DNA from: Ferrimonas kyonanensis DSM 18153 | GTDB lineage: Bacteria; Pseudomonadota; Gammaproteobacteria; Enterobacterales; Shewanellaceae | Length of the DNA: 64,000 nt | Direction: 5' to 3' | NCBI RefSeq assembly: GCF_000425405.1 | Contig: NZ_AUDJ01000014.1 | Location: 124,001 to 188,000, forward strand | Part shown: piece after piece, positions 17,438 to 26,245 of the stretch | How positions within the stretch are numbered: position 1 is the stretch's first letter | Layout: the number at the start of each line of letters is the position of its first letter | The notes under the pieces: generated by a model | Databases searched by the model: none | What the model saw: only the letters and a program-made list of their open reading frames with translations | What the model was told of the DNA's origin: nothing | Program-made: the position numbers and the translations under genes

Positions 17438-17642
17438 CCTCTGAATTTTGATCGCCCTCCCATCGCGGTTATTGCTGAGAGCATGGCCCTGTTTTCGGTC
17501 CAGATCGGGAATTTCGAGGTGTGCGTCAGTTTTTTACTTGGAAAAATGTGACTTGAATCAGAGATATTTCGCCCCCATCTGTTGTCTATAGGATGACTCA
17601 CCCTGTGTGAGCCATTGATGACGTGTCTTTTTAGGAGAATAG

Positions 17643-18524
17643 ATGAAACGCGTACTCTTGTTCCTGGCGACCAACCTGGCGGTAGTGCTGGTGTTGGGTA
17701 TTGTACTGACCCTGCTGACCTCGGCGTTGGGCATTCAGCACAACAGCATTCCTTACATACTGGTGCTGGCGGCGGTGTTTGGCTTCGGTGGTTCAATTCT
17801 GTCACTGCAGATGTCCAAGTGGGTGGCCAAGCGCTCCATGGGCCTGCAGGTGATTGACCAGCCCCGGGATGAAACTGAGACCTGGCTGATGGAGACTGTG
17901 GCTCGTCAGGCCCAGCAGGCTGGAATCAAGATGCCGGAAGTGGCGGTGTACTCCGCGCCAGAGATGAATGCGTTTGCTACCGGTCCCAGCCGCAATAACT
18001 CGCTGGTGGCGGTCTCTACCGGGTTGATGTACGGCATGAACCGGGATGAGGTCGAGGCGGTGTTGGCCCATGAAGTCAGCCACGTCGCTAACGGCGATAT
18101 GGTGACCATGGCCTTGATTCAGGGGGTGGTGAACACCTTCGTGATTTTTGCCGCCCGCCTGATTGCCGGTACCGTCAGCAATGTGCTGTCGTCCGGAGAT
18201 GAAGAGGGCAGCGGTGAGGAAGCCAGTTACATGACCTATTTTCTGGTGTCCATGGTACTGGAGATCGTCTTCGGTATCCTGGCGTCCTTTATCGTGATGT
18301 ACTTCTCCCGTCAGCGTGAGTTTCGGGCTGACGCCGGCGGTGCCGCGCTGGCGGGACGCCATAAGATGATTGCGGCGCTGGAGCGTCTGCGTGGTGGTCA
18401 GGAGAGCCAGATGCCGGCGACCATGGCGGCCTTTGGCATCAGTGGCAAGCGCAGCATGAGCGAGTTGATGATGAGTCACCCGCCTCTGGAAAAGCGGATT
18501 GCCCAACTTCAGGCCAACGGCTAA
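17643..18524 (+). CDS. htpX: Membrane zinc metalloprotease HtpX
   Basis: 293 residues, exactly the E. coli length. Peptidase M48 of the inner membrane that degrades misfolded membrane proteins together with FtsH. Two N-terminal helices are followed by the zinc motif [10 protein letters not shown] (HExxH) and the distal glutamate region in [10 protein letters not shown]. The TTAGGAGAATAG ribosome site fixes the start. It is monocistronic, with a terminator close behind. In E. coli it is under Cpx control; I could not verify a CpxR site here. Confidence 0.95.
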   Translation: MKRVLLFLATNLAVVLVLGIVLTLLTSALGIQHNSIPYILVLAAVFGFGGSILSLQMSKWVAKRSMGLQVIDQPRDETETWLMETVARQAQQAGIKMPEVAVYSAPEMNAFATGPSRNNSLVAVSTGLMYGMNRDEVEAVLAHEVSHVANGDMVTMALIQGVVNTFVIFAARLIAGTVSNVLSSGDEEGSGEEASYMTYFLVSMVLEIVFGILASFIVMYFSRQREFRADAGGAALAGRHKMIAALERLRGGQESQMPATMAAFGISGKRSMSELMMSHPPLEKRIAQLQANG

Positions 18525-18540
18525 TACCGGCTTAGCTCAG

Positions 18541-18568
18541 AAAACAGGCAGCATTCGCTGCCTGTTTT
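18541..18568 (+). terminator. Terminator after htpX
   Basis: AAAACAGGCAGC-ATTC-GCTGCCTGTTTT hairpin. Confidence 0.88.
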
Positions 18569-18700
18569 CGTTTTCTGAACTGAAACCGAATCCTTTGTAA
18601 AATTAGATGTCTAAGGCCAAGAATTACGTTCTTTTTTGATCTGACCACCGTTTTTCCACCCTCTCAACTGATAAAGTTAGCCCGCCTTTCAATTGCGTGG

Positions 18701-18714
18701 TTGATGGCGATCAA
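18701..18714 (+). promoter_or_regulatory. FNR box upstream of the tetraheme cytochrome gene
   Basis: TTGAT-GGCG-ATCAA is a perfect FNR consensus palindrome. It lies 72 nt (box end) before the start codon. A class-II position (-41.5) would put transcription start near 18749, just after the A/T-rich TAAAAAAAAT, which could supply the -10. This predicts anaerobic induction. Confidence 0.75.
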
Positions 18715-18785
18715 CTAGGTTAATTGGGGATAAAAAAAATGGGGCGGGTTTTTCACTGCCCTGACAGCGTGTGAGGATGAGATAA

Positions 18786-19103
18786 ATGTTTAAGAAATTA
18801 TTGTGCGTGTTCTTTGGTATGGGTCTGGCATTCAGTGTATCTGCTGCCGATGTCATTGCCGATATGCATGCCGAGATGTCCGGTTGTGAAACCTGTCATG
18901 CCGATGGTGCTCCGTCTGAAGACGGCGCCTATGAAGCGGCTCAGTGTGCGGATTGTCATGGCGGCCTGGCCGACATGGAAGCGCCACACCCGGCCCACGA
19001 CGGTATGCTGGAGTGCACCGACTGTCACATGGTGCATGAGCAGGAAGTGGGTCAACACCCAACCTGTGATGCCTGTCATGATGACGGCCGCACCGCTAAC
19101 TAA
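18786..19103 (+). CDS. cctA: Periplasmic small tetraheme cytochrome c
   Basis: 105 residues. A signal peptide (cleavage after VSA, near residue 20) is followed by about 85 residues with four CxxCH heme sites: CETCH, CADCH, CTDCH and CDACH. Additional His residues can supply bis-His ligation. Size, spacing and acidic character match the small tetraheme cytochrome (STC/CctA) of Shewanella, an abundant periplasmic electron shuttle between the CymA-type quinol oxidase and terminal or outer-membrane reductases. The gene is alone, with an FNR box in front and a terminator behind. Confidence 0.88.
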   Translation: MFKKLLCVFFGMGLAFSVSAADVIADMHAEMSGCETCHADGAPSEDGAYEAAQCADCHGGLADMEAPHPAHDGMLECTDCHMVHEQEVGQHPTCDACHDDGRTAN

Positions 19104-19117
19104 GTTGGTGTGACAGT

Positions 19118-19145
19118 AAAAACCCGCCGATTGGCGGGTTTTTTT
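19118..19145. terminator. Terminator cctA / bcp
   Basis: AACCCGCC-GATT-GGCGGGTT with a flanking A-run and T-run, between convergent genes. Confidence 0.88.
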
Positions 19146-19167
19146 GTGCGTGTCTGAGTGTTGAGAC

Positions 19168-19635
19168 TCAGTGAGCCGCCAGATAATCCAGCACCACCTG
19201 ATGGTGATCCTTGGTTTTAAACTTATTGAACAGGTGCTCGACTTTGCCCTCTGGGCTGATCAGGAAGCTGAGACGGTGAATGCCGTCGTATTCCCGTCCC
19301 ATGAATTTCTTCAGTCCCCAGACACCAAAGGCATCGGCGATGGCATGATCTTCGTCGGAGAGCAGATCAAAGTTGAGATTGTCCCGCTCGATGAACTTAG
19401 CCAGCCGTTTAACCGGATCTGGACTGATGCCCAGCACGACGGTGTTCAGGGCTGCCAGTTCGGCCTTGGAATCACGCAAACTGCAGGCTTGAGTGGTGCA
19501 CCCTGGAGTCATCGCTTTCGGGTAGAAGTACACCAGCACCCGTTTGCCGGGGAAATTGGCCAGGGAAACGACGTCGCCGTGTTGGTTCTTGAGTTCGAAT
19601 TGTGGGGCATCCGCGCCCGCCTGTAATGGATTCAT
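19168..19635 (-). CDS. bcp: Thiol peroxidase Bcp (atypical peroxiredoxin)
   Basis: 155 residues, thioredoxin-dependent hydroperoxide reductase. The peroxidatic Cys is in TPGCTTQAC, and the second Cys five residues later is the usual resolving Cys of the E. coli-type BCP. Length and fold segments (VLVYFYPKAMTPGC, GVWGLKKFMGREYDGI) are typical. It lies 7 nt after gcvR, the same pair as in E. coli, and is probably co-transcribed. Confidence 0.94.
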   Translation of the reverse strand: MNPLQAGADAPQFELKNQHGDVVSLANFPGKRVLVYFYPKAMTPGCTTQACSLRDSKAELAALNTVVLGISPDPVKRLAKFIERDNLNFDLLSDEDHAIADAFGVWGLKKFMGREYDGIHRLSFLISPEGKVEHLFNKFKTKDHHQVVLDYLAAH

Positions 19636-19642
19636 TATGTCC

Positions 19643-20185
19643 CTAATTGGTAGTTTCGTTGGTATCCATCCGTCTGATACGGCAATCCAGTGTCATCTGT
19701 TCACCCAGAGTGGTCAGTTGCTGCTCCAGATGATCGATGTCGGTGTTCTCCGGAATATTAATGAACAGTTCCAGTTGCTGCAACGCTTTGCCATCTTCTG
19801 CGGTGCCTGCATGAGTTCGCATGCCGGCAAGATCCTGCCCCAGGTCGGCCAGACACTGGGTGACCTGGCGCATGGTGCCGCGGCGGTCTTCGCCGGAGTA
19901 TTCCACTGCCAGGCGGGCGATGTGCTGCTGCGGTACGTGTTCACTGGTGCGTTTGCTGATGGTCAGCAGATCCAGCTGTGCCGCCTTTGCGGGCAGCTCA
20001 TTTTCCATCAGGGCGATGGCGGCATAACTGCCGGCAACCAGCATGATGAGATTAAATTCGTTGCCATAGGTAGCCATGCGGCTGTCAATGATGTCGCAGT
20101 CGCAGCTGGCGGTCAGTTTAGCCAGTTGGTTGACGATCCCTGGGCGGTCGGTGCCCATTGCCGTAACCGCAAGATATTGGGTCAT
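19643..20185 (-). CDS. gcvR: Glycine cleavage system regulator GcvR
   Basis: 180 residues with two ACT domains (MTQYLAVTAMGTDRPGIVNQ at the start; a second at about residue 90, ARLAVEYSGEDRRGTMRQV). GcvR has no DNA-binding domain and acts by binding GcvA to repress gcvTHP when glycine is low. Divergent from dapA and followed by bcp, the same order as in E. coli. Confidence 0.88.
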   Translation of the reverse strand: MTQYLAVTAMGTDRPGIVNQLAKLTASCDCDIIDSRMATYGNEFNLIMLVAGSYAAIALMENELPAKAAQLDLLTISKRTSEHVPQQHIARLAVEYSGEDRRGTMRQVTQCLADLGQDLAGMRTHAGTAEDGKALQQLELFINIPENTDIDHLEQQLTTLGEQMTLDCRIRRMDTNETTN

Positions 20186-20392
20186 GGTGGTCCTTTCTTG
20201 GCAGGTGATTGAAGGCCATCGAATCGATGCAAGTCGATCATGCTAGCACAATAAATTTACTCTATGGATGAGAATAACTTATGAGTCCAGGTTATCCGAA
20301 ACCGGAAGGGGACGGCGGCAGCCCTGTCAGGGGTCGAAATCAGGATGAGGAAAATCCATCGGATTAAGCTCCGTCTAACCGGCCTCCATCCC

Positions 20393-20421
20393 TTGTCAAT
20401 GCTGGTTGGCACAAGTACCAT
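20393..20421 (+). promoter_or_regulatory. Candidate dapA promoter
   Basis: TTGTCA (20393-20398), 17-nt spacer, TACCAT (20416-20421), about 30 nt before the dapA start. Confidence 0.55.
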
Positions 20422-20452
20422 AGCTTGTTCAAAGGTCTAGGGATTTCAGAAG

Positions 20453-21331
20453 ATGTTTAGCGGAAGTATAGTAGCGCTGGTGACTCCACTACTGGCGGAT
20501 GGCGCCGTAGATTATGTCGCTCTTAATGAGTTGGTTGAGTTTCATATTGAGCAGGGTACCGATGCCATTGTCGCGGTGGGCACCACCGGAGAATCCGCGA
20601 CCCTGAATCCCGACGAACATATCCAGGTGGTGGCGGCCGTGGTCAAGGCGGTGGCCGGGCGCATTCCTGTGATCGGCGGTGCCGGTGCCAATGCGACCGC
20701 CGAAGCCATTGAGTTGACTCGTCGTTGTGAGGCCGTGGGCGTGGATGCCACCCTATCGGTAACCCCCTATTACAACAAGCCAACCCAGGCTGGGCTGATC
20801 GCTCATTACAGTGCCATCGAGGCGATCGCGACCAAACCGGTCATCCTTTATAACGTACCGGGCCGCACGTGTTGCGACCTGTTGCCGGAAACAACCGCCG
20901 TGCTGGCGAAACTTCCCGGGATTATTGCAATCAAAGACGCTACGGGTGACTTGAGCCGGGTGCCAGTGTTGCAGCAGCTGTGTCCGGATGACTTTTTGCT
21001 GTTCAGTGGGGATGACCCGACCAGCATGGAGTTCATCGGCCTCGGTGGCCACGGCGTCATCTCTGTCACCAATAATGTGGCACCAGCCTGTTTTAAGGCG
21101 ATGTGCGACGCCGCTGCCCGCGGCGATATGGCGGCGGCTAAAGCCAGCAATGACAAGCTGATTGGGCTGTATTCGGCGCTGTTTGCCGAAGCCAATCCTA
21201 TTCCGGTGAAGTGGGCATTGGCGGAGATGGGCAAAATGCCACTGGCAACCTTGCGTTTGCCGTTAACTGAATTATCTGAAGCGCACCATGACACGGTGCG
21301 TCACGCGTTGGTGCAGGCCGGCGTGCTATAA
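20453..21331 (+). CDS. dapA: 4-hydroxy-tetrahydrodipicolinate synthase
   Basis: 292 residues, TIM-barrel enzyme condensing pyruvate with aspartate semialdehyde, the first committed step of lysine/diaminopimelate synthesis. The Schiff-base Lys lies in [13 protein letters not shown], with the pyruvate loop [10 protein letters not shown] and active-site YNVPGRT. Same length as E. coli DapA. bamC begins 13 nt downstream, as in E. coli. I see no lysine riboswitch in the upstream gap. Confidence 0.96.
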   Translation: MFSGSIVALVTPLLADGAVDYVALNELVEFHIEQGTDAIVAVGTTGESATLNPDEHIQVVAAVVKAVAGRIPVIGGAGANATAEAIELTRRCEAVGVDATLSVTPYYNKPTQAGLIAHYSAIEAIATKPVILYNVPGRTCCDLLPETTAVLAKLPGIIAIKDATGDLSRVPVLQQLCPDDFLLFSGDDPTSMEFIGLGGHGVISVTNNVAPACFKAMCDAAARGDMAAAKASNDKLIGLYSALFAEANPIPVKWALAEMGKMPLATLRLPLTELSEAHHDTVRHALVQAGVL

Positions 21332-21344
21332 AAAGGAAAAAAGA

Positions 21345-22430
21345 ATGAAGCGAGTTTTACTAGGAGTGTTGGTAGTATCTGCACTTGCAGGATGCAGCAC
21401 TCCGCTGGAGCGGCGTCAGGCCAGTGGCAGCTACGATTACACCACTCAGCCTGAACCGGTTCCGATGAAGGTGCCTAAGCAGTTGAAAGAGCCTGCCATC
21501 AGTTCTGAGTATCAGCTGCCTGGGCCAACCACAGGCAGCCAGGCCATGGGCGCCCGCGTCGACGTTCGTCCGCCGCTGCAGGTATTGCCTTTGGCACCGG
21601 GCACTCGGCTGCAAGAGGGCGCAGACAGCGTTACCGTTCTGATTGAAAACCAGTTTGAAGACATCAACCTGAAACAGGAGATGCTGGAGAACCTGACGAA
21701 ATTCCTGGCTCACAAGTCAATTCCGGTCACCGACACCGACAACAGCGCCGGTGTTCTGAAGACCGACTGGATCGAGACGGTGGAGGAGTTCGGTGGTTCT
21801 ATCTGGGGTAAAGACGAGTACCGCCTGCGTCAGCGTTATCAATTTAATATCGAAGTGAAGGACAACGGTCGTACCGGGGCCCTGACCATCGAGCTGACGG
21901 ACCACGAAGAGTTGATCGATGAACAGGACCAGGACGTGGTTCTGACCGACTCGGATAAGCGTCGTTATTCCATTGATATGCTGAATAATGCCATCTCTTA
22001 CATGAACTTCCAGCGAAAGCAGGAGCGTAAGATACGTCAGATTCAGGATTCTGAAGGCATGGAATTGTCGTTGGGTAAAGACGCCGACGGCAACGCGGCA
22101 TTTACCGCGAACGCCGAGTTTGAGCGAGTCTGGAGCCGCTTGGACAAGGTGCTGCCTGTACTTGGCTTTACCGTAAAGGATCTGGATAAGAGCCAGGGCA
22201 CCTACTACGTCGACTACGATCCCAACCAGGGGTTCTGGGCCAGCCTGTGGGGGGATAACGACCTGCTGGCGCTGAAATCCGGGGCTTACCGAATTAAGCT
22301 TAGCGAAGAGGGTGGGGTCTCCGCCCTGAGCTTCCAGGATGCCGACGGTCAACCGCTGGATGATGAGCTAGTGACTTCCTTGTATGAGCAGTTTGCTGAG
22401 TACATGAAGAAGAACGCCCGCTCGTTGTAA
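21345..22430 (+). CDS. bamC: Outer membrane assembly lipoprotein BamC
   Basis: 361 residues from MKRVLLGVLVVSALAGCSTP, a lipoprotein signal with lipobox LAGC and Cys at residue 17. Two helix-grip domains follow (about residues 100-220 and 240-360). BamC is a lipoprotein of the BAM complex that inserts outer-membrane proteins. AAAGGAAAA precedes the chosen ATG; the frame is open further upstream into dapA but without a signal-like start. Operon with dapA. Confidence 0.92.
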   Translation: MKRVLLGVLVVSALAGCSTPLERRQASGSYDYTTQPEPVPMKVPKQLKEPAISSEYQLPGPTTGSQAMGARVDVRPPLQVLPLAPGTRLQEGADSVTVLIENQFEDINLKQEMLENLTKFLAHKSIPVTDTDNSAGVLKTDWIETVEEFGGSIWGKDEYRLRQRYQFNIEVKDNGRTGALTIELTDHEELIDEQDQDVVLTDSDKRRYSIDMLNNAISYMNFQRKQERKIRQIQDSEGMELSLGKDADGNAAFTANAEFERVWSRLDKVLPVLGFTVKDLDKSQGTYYVDYDPNQGFWASLWGDNDLLALKSGAYRIKLSEEGGVSALSFQDADGQPLDDELVTSLYEQFAEYMKKNARSL

Positions 22431-22450
22431 CTCGGTGGCATAGTCATCCC

Positions 22451-22477
22451 AACGCCCGGCAATCGCCGGGCGTTTTT
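22451..22477 (+). terminator. Terminator after bamC
   Basis: AACGCCCGGC-AATC-GCCGGGCGTT followed by T residues. Confidence 0.9.
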
Positions 22478-23054
22478 GTTGCTGGCGATCATCGCGGTTT
22501 GTTGATGGTGCAGGAGTTGAGCACGCCGCCGAGCAAATGTTAATCAATGTTCCTTTTTGTGATCGCGCTCGGGAAAAATCCCTCTAACTGAGCTGGGTCA
22601 CAATAGCGTGGTTTATTGATGGAGTTAGCGTCCATTAAATCCCTCCTATAATTGTCTTGGTGTGCAGCCGATCACGTTTTGCCGGAACCCGTGACGCCTT
22701 CGGCAGTTGAAACTTTTTCACGCAACAATCCGGTTACATCGGCGCGGCGTAATGCACTGATATACCTTCCATTATTGATGTTTTGTATGGGTTGCAAACA
22801 TTTCTTTATGCATAATTTAAGCTGGTTGTAATATTCTGATTTTAAAACAGTATTTTTTGTTTGTTGTTGTTTTTTCTGCTTTCGAAGCGTGACAGGGATG
22901 GAGATTTTCCGGCATTTTGGTGGGTTTTGCAGGGTTTGATTTGCAAAATTTGCCTACATAGAATTCGCCGATAACGAAAACGAAATGCAGGCGCCTTGTT
23001 GAATTTGCGTGAGCGTCTGTTTCGACAATGTTGGATTAACCGCAGGGGTTATCG
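22478..23054 (+). other. Long intergenic region / possible leader before the DUF3360 permease
   Basis: 577 nt without a gene. A TATAAT at 22647-22652 with a weak upstream -35 (TTAGCG, 16-nt spacer) would give a leader of nearly 400 nt. The section about 22760-22880 is strongly A/T-rich with runs of T and TTG. I recognise no riboswitch class. CAGGGG just before 23055 is the ribosome site. Confidence 0.45.
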
Positions 23055-24503
23055 ATGTCAACGCAATCCTCCTATCAACAGCGGCGAAAGCCCGCCAGTG
23101 AGTTTGAGTCCAGAGACAGCTATCTGGAAAACGAGCTGAGTATCATGAACTTCAGGCGCTGGCGCCTGCACCTTCCTTTCCGGGATTTCGGCATTGAGCT
23201 GGAAGATCTGGTGCCGGCCCTGGCCGCTACCATCGGCAAGGTGGTGATGGTGACTGCCATGGCGGCGGCGTTTGCCACCCAGTTTGGCCTGTCGGCAGAG
23301 TTTGTCGCTGAAAACGTGCGCTACGAGTTGCTGATCGCCGGGGTGCTGTTTGCCGTAGTGTTCTCGGCGCTGCTCAATCCCAACACCAACCTTGCCGGAA
23401 CTCACGGGCCGATGATTCCGCTGATTCCGTTGATTGCGGCAGCCGGGGGCCATCCACTGGCGCTGGGGATCATGGTGGGCGTGTTTGGCTTACTGCTCAG
23501 TTTCAGTAAAGGGGGCTCCAAGTTGGTGACTCTCAGTGGAGAAGGGGTCCGGGGCGGACTGCTGATCTACTTGGGCGCCATGGGACTGGTGGGCCAGATT
23601 GGCAAACTGGAGCTGTGGTCCGAAGGGATCGGCATGGGCTTTGTCTCCTTTGGGGTGATTTTCGCGACCGTGGTGATTTACGCCTATCTGGCCCGGGTGC
23701 AGAAGCGCTGGTTGGCGATTCCCTTGTGCTCGTTCCTGGCTGGCGTCGTGGCCTATGCCATGGGCACGCCGTTTGAGTTTGTCACCGAGCCCGGGTTGCC
23801 ACCGATGAGTCCGACCTTCTGGTGGGGAGAGACCACCGGTTGGAAGCTGGGTTGGCCGGATCTGAACCACTTTATCGCGGTGATCCCATTTGCCATTCTG
23901 GCGGTGGCCATGTGGTCTCCGGATTTCCTCGGTCATCGAGTGTTCCAGGAACTGAACTACCCCAAGAAAGCCAAAGGGGTACTGATGAACGTCGACGACA
24001 CCATGACCGTTTGCTCCATTCGTCAGATTGTCGGCTCTGTTCTTGGTGGCGGTAACCTGGCGTCTTCCTGGGGCACCTACATGATTCCCGCGGCCATCGC
24101 CAAGCGCCCGATCCCTGGCGGCGCCCTACTCACCGGTGTGATGTGCGTGCTGGCGGCGGTGCTGGGCTATCCGATGGATCTGGCCATGTGGGAACCGGTA
24201 TTGCGGGTGGCGCTGCTGGTGGGGGTGTTCCTGCCGTTGTTGGAAGCGGGCATGCAGATGGTTCGTGACAACCAGAGTGCTCAGAGTGCCGGCGTGTGCA
24301 TGTTCTCCTGTGCCTTTGTGAACCCGGTCTTCGGGTGGGCATTGACCATGCTGCTGGACAACATGGGCCTGATTGGCGACAAGAAGCGCAGCGCATCGCT
24401 GTCCTTTGCCGACCGCGTGGTGATTCCGCTGATCGCCTTTATCGTCTGTGTGGGCTCCCTGGCGCTGGTAGGACAGTTGCCTGGCATTCCTGCCATTCTG
24501 TAA
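23055..24503 (+). CDS. Multi-pass permease-like membrane protein (DUF3360 type)
   Basis: 482 residues. A charged N-terminal tail of about 45 residues (including SIMNFRRWRLHLPFRDFGIE) precedes about 11-12 hydrophobic helices. Gly-rich elements such as NPNTNLAGTHGPMIPLIPLI and LGGGNLASSWGTYMIP recall the unwound helices of the SLC26/NCS2 fold. I match it to DUF3360, a gammaproteobacterial family of putative permeases; the transported substrate is unknown. The gene stands alone with a long upstream region and a terminator behind, which suggests its own regulation. The family call is from memory. Confidence 0.65.
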   Translation: MSTQSSYQQRRKPASEFESRDSYLENELSIMNFRRWRLHLPFRDFGIELEDLVPALAATIGKVVMVTAMAAAFATQFGLSAEFVAENVRYELLIAGVLFAVVFSALLNPNTNLAGTHGPMIPLIPLIAAAGGHPLALGIMVGVFGLLLSFSKGGSKLVTLSGEGVRGGLLIYLGAMGLVGQIGKLELWSEGIGMGFVSFGVIFATVVIYAYLARVQKRWLAIPLCSFLAGVVAYAMGTPFEFVTEPGLPPMSPTFWWGETTGWKLGWPDLNHFIAVIPFAILAVAMWSPDFLGHRVFQELNYPKKAKGVLMNVDDTMTVCSIRQIVGSVLGGGNLASSWGTYMIPAAIAKRPIPGGALLTGVMCVLAAVLGYPMDLAMWEPVLRVALLVGVFLPLLEAGMQMVRDNQSAQSAGVCMFSCAFVNPVFGWALTMLLDNMGLIGDKKRSASLSFADRVVIPLIAFIVCVGSLALVGQLPGIPAIL

Positions 24504-24514
24504 ATTGGTGACAT

Positions 24515-24551
24515 AAAAAAGCGGCTGTGGGGTCTCCACAGCCGCTTTTTT
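24515..24551. terminator. Bidirectional terminator before astB
   Basis: GCGGCTGTGG-GGTCT-CCACAGCCGC with flanking A6 and T6 tracts between convergent genes. Confidence 0.9.
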
Positions 24552-24562
24552 GTGCCTGCTAT

Positions 24563-25903
24563 TCAGTCGCGCTGGAAGGGGTAGACACTACCCAGATTGA
24601 GAATCTGGGTCAGCCGATCCAAGGCGGTCAGTGACTCCTCCAGCAGGCTTGGGTCGCGAAGGTCGTTCAGTGTCAACTGATCGCGGTAGTGGCCGTTGAC
24701 CCAGTCTCGCAGGGCTTGGTGCTGCCCCGCATCCAGCAAAGTCGCCTGGTTTACCGCCGCCAACTCGGTGTCGGTCAGTGCCACCCGTAGGCGCAGGCAG
24801 GCGGGACCGCCGCCGTTTTGCATACTTTGCTTAACGTTATAAAACAATACGTTACTTATGGGGTTGGCGGCGGCGACCAGGGATTGCAGGTACTGATTAA
24901 CCTGAGCGTTGTCCTGACACTCTGTGGGGGCAACAATCACCATCTCGCCGCTGGGCAGAGTCAGAATCTGAGTGTTGAACAGGTAGCTGCGAACCGCATT
25001 GTCGATGCTGACCTGGTCGGTACCGACGCGAATGAAATGCAACTCGCTGTCACCGAATTTGCGTTGAATCTCCGCCAGCTTTGCCTCGGTGTCGAGGAAA
25101 GCCTGTTCATGATAGAACAGCACGTTCTGATTGCCGACGGCGATGACGTCGTTGTGAAAGACCCCCTGATCGATGACGTCGGGGTTTTGTTGCAGGTAAA
25201 CGGTGCGGGCATCGTCCAGTTGGTGCAGGCGGGCCACGGCCTGACTGGCTTCCAGCGTTTGCCGGGCCGGGTAGCGCTGTGGTTTAGGTTGACTGGGATC
25301 CGAGCCGTGTTGACCGAAGACAAACAACTGCACCCCCGCTTGGCCGTAATCCCGGCACAGGCGGGTGTGGTTGGCCGCGCCTTCATCGCCGAACATGTCG
25401 TGGGCCGGCAGGGCGGCGTGATGGTGGAAATGATCCGGATGATTAAAGGTCGCGCCCAGAATGCGTCCGGTGACGTCATGCTCGATGGCGCGGTGGAACT
25501 TGTTGACCAGGTTGGCGGGGGTGAAATGCACCTTGTTGTCGCGGCTGTCGGCACTGGGGGAGACGGTGGCGGCATTGGCGGTCCACATGCTGGAAGCGGA
25601 GTAGCAGGCCATCAGCAGATGCGGTGCGGTGTCGTAGGCTTGCTGCAGTATCTGGCCGTTACTGCCGGAAAATCCCAGGGTTTTCAAGGTATGGATGTCC
25701 GGACGCTGCTGGGGAGCCAGTACGCCTTGGTGCAGGCCCAGTTGCTTCACTGACCACATTTTTTCTAACCCTTGCAGGGCTGCCGCTTTCGGATTTGAAA
25801 CCGCCTGAGCGTTGGATTGGGAGGCCACATTGCCAAAAGAGAGACCGGCGTAATTATGGGTCGGGCCTACCAGGCCATCGAAGTTGGCTTCAAATGCACG
25901 CAT
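24563..25903 (-). CDS. astB: N-succinylarginine dihydrolase
   Basis: 446 residues, second enzyme of the arginine succinyltransferase (AST) pathway: N2-succinylarginine to N2-succinylornithine, CO2 and two NH3. The start [20 protein letters not shown] is the family hallmark, and [20 protein letters not shown] plus [13 protein letters not shown] contain conserved catalytic and binding residues. In E. coli astB sits inside astCADBE; here it is alone between unrelated genes, so the other AST genes must be elsewhere. Confidence 0.94.
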   Translation of the reverse strand: MRAFEANFDGLVGPTHNYAGLSFGNVASQSNAQAVSNPKAAALQGLEKMWSVKQLGLHQGVLAPQQRPDIHTLKTLGFSGSNGQILQQAYDTAPHLLMACYSASSMWTANAATVSPSADSRDNKVHFTPANLVNKFHRAIEHDVTGRILGATFNHPDHFHHHAALPAHDMFGDEGAANHTRLCRDYGQAGVQLFVFGQHGSDPSQPKPQRYPARQTLEASQAVARLHQLDDARTVYLQQNPDVIDQGVFHNDVIAVGNQNVLFYHEQAFLDTEAKLAEIQRKFGDSELHFIRVGTDQVSIDNAVRSYLFNTQILTLPSGEMVIVAPTECQDNAQVNQYLQSLVAAANPISNVLFYNVKQSMQNGGGPACLRLRVALTDTELAAVNQATLLDAGQHQALRDWVNGHYRDQLTLNDLRDPSLLEESLTALDRLTQILNLGSVYPFQRD

Positions 25904-25984
25904 GAAAATTCCTTATTTTATTTATAGTTGAGGTCCTGAATCCGATGGGGAAACCGGCAAGCGGTCCGGGTTCGGGAAGTCAAC

Positions 25985-26012
25985 AGTATAAAGAGGAAAC
26001 TGTGATGGACAA
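25985..26012 (-). promoter_or_regulatory. Candidate astB promoter
   Basis: Minus strand: TTGTCC (26012-26007), 16-nt spacer, TATACT (25990-25985), about 80 nt before astB. Confidence 0.5.
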
Positions 26013-26165
26013 GGGGAAAAATTGCCATCGGCGTTTACAATTGCATAACTATTACTTGCGTTGAGCGCGGCATTGCATTAGTAATTTTTTTAGGTGCGTT
26101 TTTAGTCCAAAAAAAATTTGTTGGACAAAAATCGACTAACTAGTGGCTTGAAAGCGGGGCAAAGC

Positions 26166-26194
26166 TTGAAACTGGCGGATGTTCCCTCTATATA
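26166..26194 (+). promoter_or_regulatory. Candidate topA promoter
   Basis: TTGAAA (26166-26171), 17-nt spacer, TATATA (26189-26194), about 50 nt before the topA start. A near-consensus sigma-70 promoter. Confidence 0.65.
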
Positions 26195-26245
26195 TGGAGC
26201 CACTTTATTTGAATCAGCTTGTTAACAGGTGCCTATTCCTCCGTC

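Larger units (their letters stand above)
25904..26245. other. Divergent intergenic region astB / topA
   Basis: 342 nt, A/T-rich in the middle. It contains one promoter candidate per direction (listed separately). No ArgR box could be supported by eye. Confidence 0.5.

Noticed and set aside
20186-20452. Lysine riboswitch before dapA
   Set aside because: The conserved lysine-aptamer blocks are not visible and the promoter candidate leaves only about 25 nt of leader.
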